Positions 35,921-47,728 of a DNA stretch of 64,000 nt are shown here, piece after piece; positions within the stretch are counted from its first letter, which is position 1, and every line of letters starts with the position of its first letter. Location: contig OU015491.1 of assembly GCA_907164885.2 (NCBI GenBank), positions 118,735,931-118,799,930 of the forward strand, read 5' to 3'. A program made the translations under genes and the position numbers. The notes beneath the pieces are model-generated. The model did no database searches. It was given only the letters and a program-made list of their open reading frames with translations, and was not told the origin of the DNA. The stretch comes from Dolomedes plantarius (Eukaryota; Arthropoda; Arachnida; Araneae; Dolomedidae).

Positions 35921-38689
35921 GTATGATATCAGATGATCGCAGTCATGTAAGAGAGAGCTTGGATTACCCCGGAATCTAAAAGCAAGGGCTGAAAATGAAG
36001 GTGGCATCAAAAAGTTTTTATTTCAACGTATAAACTTTGATGCCAAGGATTATATTGATATGATTGAATGGAATGATGTTAAAGTAACAGGACTTCCTAT
36101 GAAGAGGCATATTTCTGATGACAAACAGAAAGCAATTCAATGTGTCAGTGAAATAAGTAAAGCAAACCATGTATGATTACTATGGACTTTTGAAAAATAT
36201 GAATGTTTATTTCAAAATAACACTTTGCCTTTAAAGACATTACATTAATATTTTTCTAAATAAATGTGATTTGTTTATTTTAACTAAGGTCCGTTAATTA
36301 AAAATTGTTTTTTTCATTCCAATGTGTATTATAAGAATATACTACTGTAAAATTAAGATGATGAAAATTGCGAAATTCTACAAAATCAGTTGTTCTGTAA
36401 TGACATCTAAAAATTAGAAATACTTAGAAATACCTAAGTTTCTTGTAAAAATATTTGAATATTTTATTTACAAAAAATATATATTATTAATTTAATATAC
36501 CATAAAATAAACAGAAAAAAAGAATTTTATCTCTTTTCACAAAAATATCTATTTTGAAGCACCTGAAAAATATTTCAGTAGAGCAATAAAATTTTATATT
36601 CAATACCAAAAGGCAGCTTTTGAAAGCTATAGCATAATGAAATTTCAAACCATCTTTTTTTTCGCCTCGTCATACTACAATGCACTAGTGTCATCTGATT
36701 GGACATTCAGTTGCACGTGATTGAAAAGGCGCCATTAAAGATTGATTACAAGTTCGTTGAAATTAATCCACAAGTAAGTTTCATTCGTTAGTCTTAAATT
36801 ATTGCCTTTAGATTTTATTTAACACCCTTACATAGTGAACATTATTCTATTTCTGTTATAAGATAGTGTTTTAATCCAAGTTATATATGAATTGACCATA
36901 TTTCAGATCAAACTCTACTGAACTGAGTGTATTGAATTAGCAATACTTATGGCACTTACGAGCACTTTCGTATGTATAAATAAAAACATTTGTTTCGGAA
37001 TAATTTAAGATTCGTGTTTCAGTTAATATTTTAGATGGACAAAGGAAGTAAATGGACTCTTGTGAAAGTCTTAAGTATTTGCTAATTAAATTAATATTTA
37101 GAATTGTAATTTGTACGCACTATTTAGATTTTTATATCCTTTAGAAAGTATAAAATACATGACACAAATATCAATTCCAAATCTACATAGTTGAAAAATA
37201 AAAATGTATTTTCATTTCCAGTATAATATTTTCCATTTTATTTCTTTAAAGAAATTTGAAAGAAAATTATAATGAAATTTTTTTTAATATGTTAATCCAA
37301 ATTAAACATTTTTTTACTACTGGATTGATAAATCAGTTACACATGATTCCTCCATAGTAAATTCATGCATAGTATTCAATGGTGGAAAAATTGTCCATTT
37401 TCCTATTAAATATATTTTACAATGTTCTTATTGCCAGGTATCAATAGGCAACAAATTATCCATGTCTAAATGTTAAAAGATGGATTCAAAAACGTTCCAC
37501 ATTATAAAAGATTCTAAAAATGAACTTGTAAATCATACAAAAGGATCTATTGAATTCCTTATCAAATTGTGTTTTGAGTAAACTTTATAAAATACACTGC
37601 ATTTTATACATTATAAAGAAATAAAGAACAAATATTCTTAAAATTTTTGTGTTCATAATTTAAAAGAATGTATTTAGTATAATTATATATTTTAATTTAA
37701 ATGCTAAACACTAATAGGTATTTTTCATGTATAATCTTAATAGCCTTAAAATATAATTTTTTTTAAATTCTATTTATAATGTTCTATGTGTACACTCAAT
37801 TGCTATATATGTATATGTTATTCCTACTGGGTGAAATTTCTTTATGTCTATCGAGAGCAAAGATATATTCAAAATTTCAAAACCAGATCAAAATATTGTT
37901 TAATCAGTATCCACATGTCAAGTAAATATTGAAACAATAGCAAATATTGGAGCATTTTTTTATCTTGAATATCTCATTAAATAAAAAGCTTATTTAAGGA
38001 ACATTTTGAATTTCAATTGCTATTAATCAATATTTTGAACTGGCTTTGATATTTAGATTATATTTCTACTCTCTCTGAAGATATAAAATAAAACAATTTC
38101 ACTCTTTAGGAATAACATAATGGTGCATACTTTTTGCAACTGAGTGTATATATTCTTGCAATTGAGTGTATATATATTTTCAAGAATTATTAATTTTTGT
38201 ATGTATGTGAACTCCATTGTATTCCTGAATTCATTCAAAGAACCTCTGGAGTAATGAGAAGTTTAGAGTTTTAAATTTGTGTCAATATAGATGCCACGTG
38301 CATTTAATTTTCTAATTTGTATCGTGTTTGAAATCACTTTTATCAGTGTTATTAGAGATGATGGCAGTGAAAATTATTCCAAAATAGACTATTTAGATAC
38401 ATAAATTGTTTCTTAACTTATTAATTTGCATTCCATGTTTTTAAATTATATATTTATAAGTATATAGATTTGTAGATTATCAGAATGTGTACATACAAAA
38501 AATTGCTTTATTGTAATAGATATTGTACGATAAGAGTTTTTATAAATCTGAGAATGTTCTCAATAACTATCTATAAGCTGTTCATCTCTAAAGGTCTTTT
38601 GGAAATTATTTTGTTGTCATGCTGTGCAAAATAAATGTGAACTTATTGGCTTAATATATATATATAAAGGGTAAAATTAGTTTCTTTTC

Positions 38690-39660
38690 CCCTTTTTATA
38701 TTAGTGATAAGCAAGTTTATAAAGAACTCTACTTTTCAATACTTCTTGGTTTGATAAAACATTAAATTTTTATTATGGCATTATAAGAAAATATTGGTTT
38801 TTTTTACAGAATTTTGAAACTGGAATCTATTCAGAGCTTCAGGCTTGAAAGACAAATACCACTTGGATCTCATAAACCTGCGTAAGTTTTTAACGCCACT
38901 GAGCCTACCTTTTTTTTATTCTCGAGATATACTTTTATTTTCAGCAGTGGACTTGTGGCCCAAATCACTGTTTTTAATATTTTTTTAGATTTATTTTTAA
39001 CTAATTAAATTTTTTCTATGAAAAAAAACTAAAAATATTTATTAAACAACTAAAAATTTCAAATTAGTTTTTTTAACTTAGACGCTAATCTGAACTTTCT
39101 CATAAACTTTGGTCTCAATAATTTGTGGATAGAATATTGATTTTCTTTATTTATTCTTTTTTAACTGTGAAGCTTGTTGTTAAGGTTTTAGGTGAGTGAG
39201 AAAGTGCAGTCCGGGGATTTCATTTAACACGACTCTTGTGAAAGACTTTAACTCTTGCCAAAAAAAGAGATTTATATTATAAAATTATAAAATGCCAAGG
39301 TTTATTTAGAAAATATAAAATGTGTTCATAGACAAAGTTTGTTTATAAAATTGTAGATAAGACATCCATTGTGAGTTGTGGTTTATTATATCAAAATGTG
39401 TGTTTGATAAGTGAATGAAATAACCCTTTCTTAATAATGGAATAGAACTCCTGTATAATCAATGAATTCACGGATACAAGATACAGTTCCAAAAAGCAAA
39501 ACGCCTGGTTTACAGAGTCTTTTATAATAACAGAAAAATGATATTTATATTATGAAAATGTGAAGTGCCAAGCTTTATTTATTCTTAATGGTTAACATTA
39601 AAATTTTAAAAATATTTTTAGAATTTCCTGATAAGTTGTTAGAGGTTCGTTGATAATTCA
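38690..39660. repeat. Segmental duplication, copy 1 (copy 2 at 41230-42000)
   Basis: Shared blocks in the same order: TTTTCAATRCTTCTTGGT, TTTTTATTATGGCATT, the candidate exon AATTYTGAAACTGGAATC, TTTTTTTATTCTC.AGATATA, CAGCAGTGRACTTGTGG, ACTCTTGTGAAAG, and TAGAGGTTCATT. The part at 39420-39540 also matches the arms of the inverted repeat centred at 42600 (AAAAGCAAAA.GCCTGGTTT). The duplication therefore includes a putative exon with its splice signals. Confidence 0.85.
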
Positions 39661-40479
39661 TTACAGAAGTAGTAAAAGGAAATTGCTTTTGGATGTATTA
39701 GATCATTAGTTAATGGGCTAAGTAATTTTAAATTTTGGTAAAATTTAATTTTATGCATGCCATAAATTTTTCTCTCTGTTAAACATGTTTATTCCATTTT
39801 AAGTCTTAATACTTATATAAAGAATTTGGATTAAATGAAAACAGTAATGAGTGATGGTGAAAATGTATTAAATGTGGTAATTGAATTGCTTGATGTTCTA
39901 AGACATAAAATTTCTGATCATCAAAATACAATAATTGACTTCTTGACTGAACAACTGACTTTATTATTAAACAATATCCTATTTTGCTACCCCCCTTGTT
40001 TAAGTATATAATCATCCTTCAAATCCTAATAGACCATTATTTTATATTTTTGATCCTGTACTAAATTTGTACTAAATTTTTTAAAATTCCACTGAGCTTC
40101 TTGTTTAGCTGTTTAAAAAATGGGGGGAAATGCATTGTAAATTGTCTTTACTTTCTCAAAGTTTCATAATTAAATATGTTGATAAAGTTGTGCCTGAAAA
40201 ATAACTCAACTGATTCTGAACATCAGTTGGAGTTTTATGGAAAGCCAAATTATATGGAAAGTTATACAATAGTTAGTTGAAATTGTTTCTTGGAAGTTTT
40301 GCGAGGTAGTAATCTAGTTCATGTATATTAAAGTCTTATTTAAATATTGTGCTAAACATATTCAGCACATTGAAAGTCTGATTACTTCTCAACTTTTAAT
40401 CACCAGGCAATTTTTTGGTATTAAATTATATGCTCAGTGCATATTCCATTATGTGTAATTTTCACTTAATCTGATTTGA

Positions 40480-41066
40480 AAATTCATGTGAGGAGAAATT
40501 TTTGGTTCAGTTAAATCAGAAAATTGTAGAAAACTTTTTAAAAAGTTGGTTTTTTCCCATTTTTTTTCAAACTGTGACACTGAAAATACCGATTATGTCT
40601 TTAGCCCTAACATAGTTTTTAACAATGATATGATCCATAACAAAAATTCGATGCTACATTTTTTTTTCTTCTTTTATTTATATTACATTTATTTTCCTCA
40701 TTGTATAACTTTTTGAATACTACTCAAACCAATTCTATTGTTACTCAATTTCAAAAATCATATTTCAAATTTTAAGGATCGATCGGTAGTCAATGCGCTG
40801 AGAAGGGCCCTAGCTGAATTCAATTTGTATCCGTCCCAAATGTTAGAAGCATGCTACATTTTTTTTCTTCTTTTATTTATATTACATTTATTTTTCTCAT
40901 TGTATAACTTTTTGAATACTACTCAAACATCAATTCTATTGTTACTCAATTTCAAAAAATCATATTTCAAATTTTAAGGATTGATCGGTAGTCAATGCGC
41001 TGAGAAGGGCCCTAGCTGAATTCAATTTGTATCCGTCCCAAATGTTAGAAGCACGCTACGCCTATG
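40480..41066. repeat. hAT MITE copy with internal tandem duplication
   Basis: Inverse-orientation relative of the MITE at 4507-4951 (shared AGAAGGGCCCTAGCTGAATT, ATGTCTTTAGCCCTAACATA, and the end GCACGCTACGCCTATG at 41051-41066). A roughly 201-bp part (about 40650-40850) is tandemly repeated at 40851-41050 almost unchanged, so that duplication is recent. The left end of the element is not identified. Confidence 0.82.
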
Positions 41067-41229
41067 GTCCAAAGTATACATGTAAGGGGGTCATACTACC
41101 TTTTTTATTTCACTGATAAGCAAATAGACGAGTGCTCTGCACTAAAATGTTTTACTGATCTTGTTGAGAAGTATTGGAGAGCACGTGCACTGATTGCATA
41201 GGTGCTATTTTTGGTAGTGTGTGGCATTT

Positions 41230-42000
41230 GTAAAATAAATAAATAAATAATGAACTCTGCTTTTCAATGCTTCTTGGTGTCACAAATCACTCTAATTTTT
41301 ATTATGGCATTGTAAGAAAATATTGGTTTCTTTACAGAATTCTGAAACTGGAATCCATCTTCACATTGTGATTTCCATGAAAAGATTCCACAACTCACTT
41401 GGCAGTGTGCTCGATTCATAATCTGTAAGTTCATTTTAACCTCACTGAACCCATTTTTTTTTTATTCTCTAGATATCCTTTATTTTTTTCAGCAGTGAAC
41501 TTGTGGGCAAAATCACAAAGTTGATAATATATTTTTTTAAAATTTATTTTTTGTACTTAAATTTGAATTTTTCTATGAAAAACCATAAAAAATATTTTTA
41601 TTACATAATTCTTAATTAATAAACAACTCAAATTTTCAAATTTCTCTTTGTATATTTTATACGCTAATCCGAACATTTTCATAAACTTTGGTTGCAGTAA
41701 TTTGTGGATTGATATTGATTTCCTTTATTCATTATATTTTTAACTGGCAAGCATGTTATTAAAGTATTAGGTATGTCTGAAAGTGCAGTTCAGGGACTTC
41801 AGTTAACCGTGACTCTTGTGAAAGTCTTTTATCATAACTGCTTACCAAAAAAAATTTTATATTTTTATATTATAAAGATATAAAATGCCAAGGGTTATTT
41901 TACTCTTGATAGTTAATGTTAAAAATTTTTTAATTTAATTATCAGAATTTCATGAGAAGTAGTTAGAGGTTCATTCATAATTCCTTACAGAAGTAATAAT
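41230..42000. repeat. Segmental duplication, copy 2
   Basis: Partner of 38690-39660; see there for shared blocks. The splice acceptor, the first 18 exon bases and the donor GTAAGT are retained in both copies, while the exon 3' half has diverged. Confidence 0.85.
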
Positions 42001-42049
42001 AATAATAATATTGCTTTTAGATGTATTAGATTATTCGTTGATGAGCTAA

Positions 42050-43090
42050 TAGGTAGTTGAATGTCATTTGGAATACTAACTTCTGCCTAGTATTTAATTT
42101 TATTATTTCATTGTCAAATTTTGGTGGAGATCTGTCACATAAAATATATTTTTGTGAGCAGCTGTTATTATAAAGTGTAAGGATAAGGGCAGTAAAAAAA
42201 TATTCCAAAATATATTATTTAGGTTCAGTTAATTATTAAATAATTGTTGACTATAATAAGGTTATGTTTGCAAGTGTGTAGGTTTTTTTATGGTGTATTA
42301 TTTGGTTTATCTAAGTTAAGTTGAAAAATGATGCAAGCATACAAAGATTGACTGGCTGTCAATGTTGAGTGCAGTAGCATAGATTATTTTACAAAGTGCA
42401 ATAAAATACTTTTAACTTTTCAAACCGAACTTCTAACCAAAATTTTAAAAAAAATTTAATGAAACTTTTAAAATTGGAAATATTTTCATGGATCTAAGGA
42501 ATGGAACATAACACCTGTATTGTCAACTAAGTCATGGATAAAAGATGCAGCCCTAAAAGCAAAAGGCCTGGTTTCTGTATACTTTTATAATAATCATGTT
42601 ACAACAGTATACAGAAACCAGGCTTTTTGCTTTTAGAACTGAATCGTTTATCCATGAATTTGTTGACTATACGGGTTTTCTATTCCATTGTTAAGATCTG
42701 TGAAAATACTCTCATTAGCAAAATATTTTTTTAAAAACTTAAATTTGGGTTAGAAGCTTGGTTCAAACAGTCTAAGTGTTTTTTCACGCTTTATAATATA
42801 ATCTATGCCATTTCACTCAACATTGACAGCTAGTCAATATTACCCACCTCATTTTTCAAATTAACCTAGACTAATCAAACAATATATCATAACAATTGTT
42901 AATAATTATTGAATCTAAATAGTATATTTTGAATAATTTTTTACTGTGGTTATCCCTAATAACAGCTGCTCACAAATAAAAAAATATTTTATACACAGAT
43001 CCCCACCATAATTTGACAATTAAGTAACAAAAGATATGCTCTATTAAAATACTATGCAGAAGTTAGTATCCCAAATTACTATCTACCACA
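42050..43090. repeat. Giant inverted repeat 1 (arms about 500-550 bp)
   Basis: Centre near 42600. Left arm 42050-42598 and right arm 42604-43090 pair through TGTGAGCAGCTGTTATTA, AGCTGTCAATGTTGAGTG, GGAATAGAA..CC.GTAT and AAAAGCAAAA.GCCTGGTTTC, with only about 10 bp between arms. Similarity is imperfect (roughly 80 percent by eye). Transcribed in either direction it would form a very long hairpin. Confidence 0.88.
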
Positions 43091-43895
43091 ATTTTTGTAA
43101 AACCAATTACTGTGAAAGCTACATCATATAATAAAGTTTTACTTTATTCATTATTATAGTAATAGATTAGTTGTTAAAGAGTATTCACCCTTTTCACTAA
43201 ATTTCTCAGTACAGTAAGACATTCAATCCTGTCAATTAAATGATTAGTTATTACAGATATAAATAAAATAGATTAGAATGCCTTGATAGAGTACAATAAT
43301 TGAAAGCTGACTGAGAGACTTGAGATGACAACAAAATTTTCTTTTCACTATCGAGAATCACTCTCACGTTGAAAGTAAAGAAACACAAGAATGAAGATTG
43401 AATACTATATAAAATCTTAAATTTCTAAATCTGACCCAGCATCTGTATTAATGCTCTCTATGGCATGTTGTAATCAAATTTAGAAATTTAAGATTTTGTA
43501 TGCTAATGTTTTACTTAGCATTCAATCTTTATTCTTGTGTTTCTCTACTTTCAACAGCATTATTGTCAATAGTGAAGAGGAAATTTTGGTGTCATTATAG
43601 ACAAGTCTCTGATTCAGCTTTCAACGTTGAGCTGAAATTATGCTCAACATTAAAAACTTAATTGTACTCTTATCAAGGCAATCTACCCTATTTTATTTAT
43701 ATCTATAATAACAAATTAATCGACATGGTTGGATTTTCTACTGTACAGAGAGAAATTTAGTGAAAAGGGGAATACTCTTTAACAAATATTTTATAACTAT
43801 TTTCTATTAGTATATTTATTTAATCAAGTAAATATTTTTTACATGATGTAGTTTTCACAGTATGTAATTGGTTTTACAAAAAAAATGTGGTAGGA
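43080..43895. repeat. Giant inverted repeat 2 (arms about 370 bp)
   Basis: Left arm 43080-43435 pairs with 43478-43895, with a loop of about 45 bp. Paired blocks include ACCACA.TTTTTGTAAAACCAATTAC, AAGAGTATTC.CC.TTTTCACTAAATTTCTC, and CACAAGAATGAAGATTGAAT against ATTCAATCTTTATTCTTGTG. It directly abuts inverted repeat 1. Confidence 0.87.
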
Positions 43896-44089
43896 ATTTA
43901 CTTCTTGGAAGTAGTTATCAATAAAATGACAACAGATTTAAAACTGCACTCATGTGTTGGGTGCTGTTTTGTATCAAGTTTTTTTAAACCCCTGTCTCAG
44001 AATTTATATTTCCTAATTGGATTTATTTAATTCTACTTTATCAACAATGAATTTTTCAACTACTTTCAACAATCAACTATTTTTACAAC

Positions 44090-44660
44090 AATAAATTACC
44101 CTTTAATGTACAAAACTATGCAAAAAATAATTTTCTTATCTGCAGAGCATTTACTAACTCTACATAGAAAAATAATTTAAATAAATTCTTTTGATTCATA
44201 AATTATATCTGGGGATGGGAGTCATTTTCCTTTCACATAAATTTATGAACTGATTTTCTCTTTCTTTTTTTTCCCTAGATGCTGTAAAGATGGAGCCAGA
44301 GGTACAGCGAAAGGATCCTGTTTTGTAGAAAATATAGAAAAAAATTGTGTAAATGTGCTATGTACTTTCTAAATAAACTATTTTTACTTTAAACCAGCTC
44401 TTTTCTGTATTTAAAAACATGTGTCTATAATTATTTCTCCCAATTACAATAGAAGATATTACTATCATAGTACTATTTCTCAAAAATAGTACTATCAAGT
44501 GTTGGATATAAAGTCCAATATAATAGAAAAGAAAATATTTTTTTAAAATGACATAAGAATTTAATGAATTACTCTTTAATTCACAAAACTATGCAAAAAA
44601 TAATTTTCTTATCTGTAGAGCATTTATTAACTCTACACCAAAAAATAATTTAAATAAATT
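44090..44660. repeat. Direct repeat flanking the candidate terminal exon
   Basis: About 90 bp at 44090-44185 (CAAAACTATGCAAAAAATAA, TTTTCTTATCTGCAGAGCAT) recur at 44580-44668 in the same orientation, one on each side of 44279-44395. Confidence 0.85.
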
Positions 44661-44669
44661 CTGAGCAAG

Positions 44670-45210
44670 TTTTCACAAGCTCACAAAGATGGGCTTCATC
44701 ATACACACTACACATTACTCAGGTTAGAAGAATGTATCAAATTTATGTTTATAAATTTATCAAATTATGTTAATAAATTTTATACTGGGGAAGTACAAAT
44801 TTTTTGGGTTAATTATTAAAGTAGTACTGTTTTACGTACTATAATCTCATTCTAAATTTAAAAAAAACAAACTGTAACCTTAGATCGAGTGGAAAGATGA
44901 TTTAGCTTTAATGGTTGGTATTAATGTTATCTTAACTTTCAAATTTGGGTAAATGTATCTTAATGCAAAATGAGGTTTTGTTCTAACAAGTAAACTAGCG
45001 ATTCATATACAAATTTTTAGGTAATAACAAAGATCAGTATTTGGTAATACCTAAAAATACATAAGGCAAAACTGGAAAAAATGCTAGAAATATGAAGGCA
45101 AAAAAAATAATAAAAGTGAAAGGGTTGATATCAGAGGTTAATCGTCAATGAAATAAATAATAATAAAAAGCATATAAACAAAAGGGTCCTACGTAAAACT
45201 TAGAAAAAAT
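44670..45210. other. A+T-rich intron, nothing recognised
   Basis: No supported feature. Confidence 0.5.
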
Positions 45211-45577
45211 GCCGGCGGTCCGATTCTGGTAGAATGCTGGCATGATGCCCGGACCTACGGCACATTGCTGTTTACGAGATGGGTAGATGACGGTATGTCG
45301 ACACCAATTATTGCTCCCGTAACCGGCCCGTCAACCTCCGGTTACGTTCCGGCTATCTGTCCGCATCGATGGCTTAATCGCGGCTGCCTAACGGTTCGTA
45401 GTCGGATGAACGATGGCTCGAATCCTACCGGAAGCGGCCCGGCAGTCGACGGGGTAGTCGCGGGCGAGAGGACACAGCCGTGACGGAAACGATACTGACC
45501 TAATGCGCCGGCCCGGCAGTGGTGAAATCGGCTGGCCGGAACCTTCCGACCCCGGCCCGATGCTTCTGTGTTTGTTG

Positions 45578-45580
<3 letters not shown>
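45211..45580. repeat. G+C-rich repeat with tRNA-like segment
   Basis: About 370 bp of very G+C-rich sequence, ending CTGTGTTTGTTGGGTA at a short (TA)n tract (45581-45612). On the + strand TGGCTTAATCGCGGC (box A-like) and GGCTCGAATCC (box B-like) at 45371-45427 have tRNA spacing, suggesting a Pol III-derived SINE. The terminus is shared with the segment at 32501. The SINE call is tentative. Confidence 0.5.
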
Positions 45581-45616
<36 letters not shown>

Positions 45617-45829
45617 GAAATAATATCATTCTACCTTCATTAATTAAACGCCTATTCGAAATTTTCGCGTGTAGTCTCAATAAAGTATCGCCCCTTAATC
45701 CAAATTCTGACCTAAAGATAACCAAATTAACCAACTAAATTATCCCCTATTATAGGTGTAAAGAGTAAGTTGTTTTCGAGAGATTGTTCGATTCTGACGT
45801 GGAGGTCAGAAGATCTCACTTAACCAATT

Positions 45830-46169
45830 AAAAGTTTTGGCGCTCTCGCCTTCGCGCGAAAAAGTATTTTTCCGGCAGCTTTTGTTCTGCAACTGTCCGT
45901 ACAAGATGTCTTTTTAGCGCGCTGCGTCCTTTCTTCGTTTTCGGTACTGCTCCGGTGGATCCGGGACTGTTTGATTGTGAAATTATGTTATAACTGTGCC
46001 TTAATGTTAATCCATGGCAAGGCAATGTATCGCCATCCAGTGAATGTTCCAGGAATAAGGACGGTATTATGAAATAAGTTATTCCGCCTTATCATTCTGG
46101 CCTGACTTTGTTTCATGCGTGCCTTCCCCGGTAATTCGACTACACTGAGGCTCAACGGTATCTCTAAGT
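45830..46169. other. G+C-richer segment of unknown origin, hAT insertion target
   Basis: Contains GGCGCTCTCGCCTTCGCGCG and other CpG-rich words unlike intron background; it continues beyond the hAT element (47006-47220, GGTACGGACGGACGG, TTTCCGGAGGACCG). Probably an older mobile element split by the hAT insertion; no family is recognised. Confidence 0.45.
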
Positions 46170-46997
46170 CAGATCTCCGCAACCTTTCATCTTCCACGGC
46201 ACAACAACGTTTTTTTACGATAATTCCGCGGCACACCATAAGAAAAAGCTTGCAAATATATAAATTGCAATAAATTCGTATATGTTTTTATTAGATAAAA
46301 AACACAACAAAATAGCTCTATGTCTCAAGATAATTATAATCATTTAAGTTTTCTATAAATCATTTTGAACTCTACACCAACACAAGAACAAAAATATAAA
46401 ATTATAGTTCACAAGTAAAAAAAATTCTCTTTAAATTTTTATATTAAAATTTGTTTTTTGGTCTTTACTTAAGCCTAATAATTCAAAGTTAATTTAAACA
46501 TAACTAATTTATTAATCAGATATTTGAGATTGTTTTGAAAAATTTGCGTTTTATATTTGCACGTTTTTTTTATTTGGCTCTATAATAGAAAGAGCTACAG
46601 TTCATGGTCAAGGCTCTTTAAATATGATCGTTTGTCATTTTCAAATAGAACCAGTGTCGAAAAACTTTGTCCGCATAAGTATGTCGTAGAAAATGGGAGC
46701 AAAATTGCAATGGCTTTGTCAGAAATTTGTGGATATTCTTTCTTAACTGAAATCCAGAAATATGACACTCGAGCATACATACAATGTATGGCTAACAACA
46801 TGTTCTTGTTTTGTGTATAATTTCGACCCAGAAAAACATATTGACAAAAAGTTAGAGGAATATTTTACTTAGAAAAATTTCTATTTAATGAGATGGTTAA
46901 TTTTTTTTATTATCATAATCAATAAAATCACCGCGGCACAGTCAAGATCACCTCGCGGCACACTAGTATGTCACGGCACAGCGGTTGCTGAGAACTG
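46170..46997. mobile_element. hAT element, non-autonomous, 828 bp
   Basis: Ends CAGATCTCCGCAACC and (inverted) CAGTTCTCAGCAACCGCTGT, with CACGGCACA words just inside, as in 'CAG.GGTTCTCAACC' hAT families. Flanking 8-mers CTCTAAGT (46162-46169) and CTCTAAGG (46998-47005) match at 7 of 8 positions. No transposase frame is recognised inside. Confidence 0.85.
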
Positions 46998-47363
46998 CTC
47001 TAAGGGACTGTTATGGCATATATACACATACATGTATTTCAAAATTTTGACGCATTTTGGTACTTTTCTGTTTATCTGTTTACTGTTTGTCCAAGCGATA
47101 CAGACTCGGTTTGGAGAGCTGCCAAAATTATAACTCGCGAGGTACGGACGGACGGTTTTAGCGTCTGAAATCTTCCTTTCCGGAGGACCGTTATGGAAGA
47201 ACGTAATTCTACCATAAAATTCAAACATATTTTTTTTCTGAATTTAATTTATTAATGGATCGAAATCCATTGAAAAATGTTCTCGCCTACAGTATATTGT
47301 ATTTTTAAGTATTAACTTTTCTTCTCTTTTAACAACGATTACTAGATCGCATTTCTGTTGCAG

Positions 47364-47455
47364 GAATTACAGGAAAAGTAACAATAGACGAAAATGGAGA
47401 CAGAGACGCGGATTATTCCATACTAGATCTAAATCCGGAGAGTGAAAAGTTCGAG
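47364..47455 (+). CDS. Npr1-like: Natriuretic-peptide-receptor-like guanylyl cyclase, ectodomain exon
   Basis: Acceptor TTTCTGTTGCAG; donor GTAATA. The first two bases complete the Gly codon started at 31181; 30 codons follow: ITGKVTIDENGDRDADYSIL then DLNPESEKFE, ending in phase 0. The pattern G.TG...ID..GDR..D.S..D..P......F is the strand and loop region that closes the ligand-binding fold of NPR receptors (and related periplasmic-binding-protein-like domains). Only 134 bp of intron separate it from the next exon, in strong contrast with the neighbouring introns of 4-16 kb. Confidence 0.95.
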
Positions 47456-47589
47456 GTAATACTAATTCACTTCTTTCGTTTATCAATCAATGAACTTTTT
47501 TCATCGTCGACTAGCATGATTTCAGTACTGATCACGAAAAACTTTATCTTTTCACTCTTCTGAAAATGCTCTCTTTTTTTTTCTTGCAG

Positions 47590-47728
47590 GTGGTGGCTAA
47601 TTACATCGGCACCGAGAAACGAGTCGTCGACGAACCAGGCAAAAAATTTCATTGGGCCGGAGGGCGAAAGGCCCCACCCCCAGACAATCCTATATGTGGC
47701 TTTGATGGTTCCAAATGTCCTCAAGATC
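47590..47728 (+). CDS. Npr1-like: Natriuretic-peptide-receptor-like guanylyl cyclase, juxtamembrane exon
   Basis: Acceptor TTTTTCTTGCAG; donor GTAAGA. Reads VVANYIGTEKRVVDEPGKKF, HWAGGRKAPPPDNPICGFDG, SKCPQD plus one base (phase 1). It matches the NPR segment V..Y.G....... W..G..PP..P.CGFD...C.QD. The CGFD.SKC Cys pair is the conserved juxtamembrane disulfide that couples hormone binding to the membrane segment in vertebrate NPR1 (established). It lies directly before the transmembrane exon. Confidence 0.96.

Larger units (their letters stand above)
33190..36470. mobile_element. Foldback transposon, interrupted inverted repeat
   Basis: The left outer arm 33190-33415 pairs with 36245-36470 (AACTGATTTTGTAGAATTTT against AAATTCTACAAAATCAGTTG). 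The left inner arm (34700-34800, 35010-35224) pairs with 35897-36235. The left arm is broken by a foreign insertion of about 1.28 kb (33416-34700) and by about 200 bp (34800-35010); the right arm is continuous. The unique centre (35225-35896) holds a minus-strand coding remnant whose C-terminal part lies in both arms, in opposite orientations. The transposon class is not recognised with certainty. Confidence 0.75.
36641..44395 (+). ncRNA. Candidate intronic multi-exon RNA gene
   Basis: Putative promoter and exon 1 end at 36773 (donor GTAAGT), with an arthropod-type initiator TCAGTT at 36707-36712. Candidate exons follow at 38810-38881 (acceptor TTTTTTTTACAG, donor GTAAGT), 41338-41424 (acceptor TTTCTTTACAG, donor GTAAGT) and 44279-about 44395 (acceptor after TTTCTTTTTTTTCCCTAG, AATAAA at 44372). 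The two middle exons are duplicates of one another with flanking intron. No long reading frame is seen: exon 1 joins either middle exon in a short open frame without an upstream ATG. The unit lies wholly within the 16-kb receptor intron, same strand. Purely inferred from splice-site quality; it could instead be a receptor alternative exon set or chance. Confidence 0.35.

Noticed and set aside
46557..46820. 87-codon protein gene inside the hAT element
   Set aside because: No similarity to hAT transposase blocks is recognisable and an overlapping frame exists on the other strand; treated as chance.
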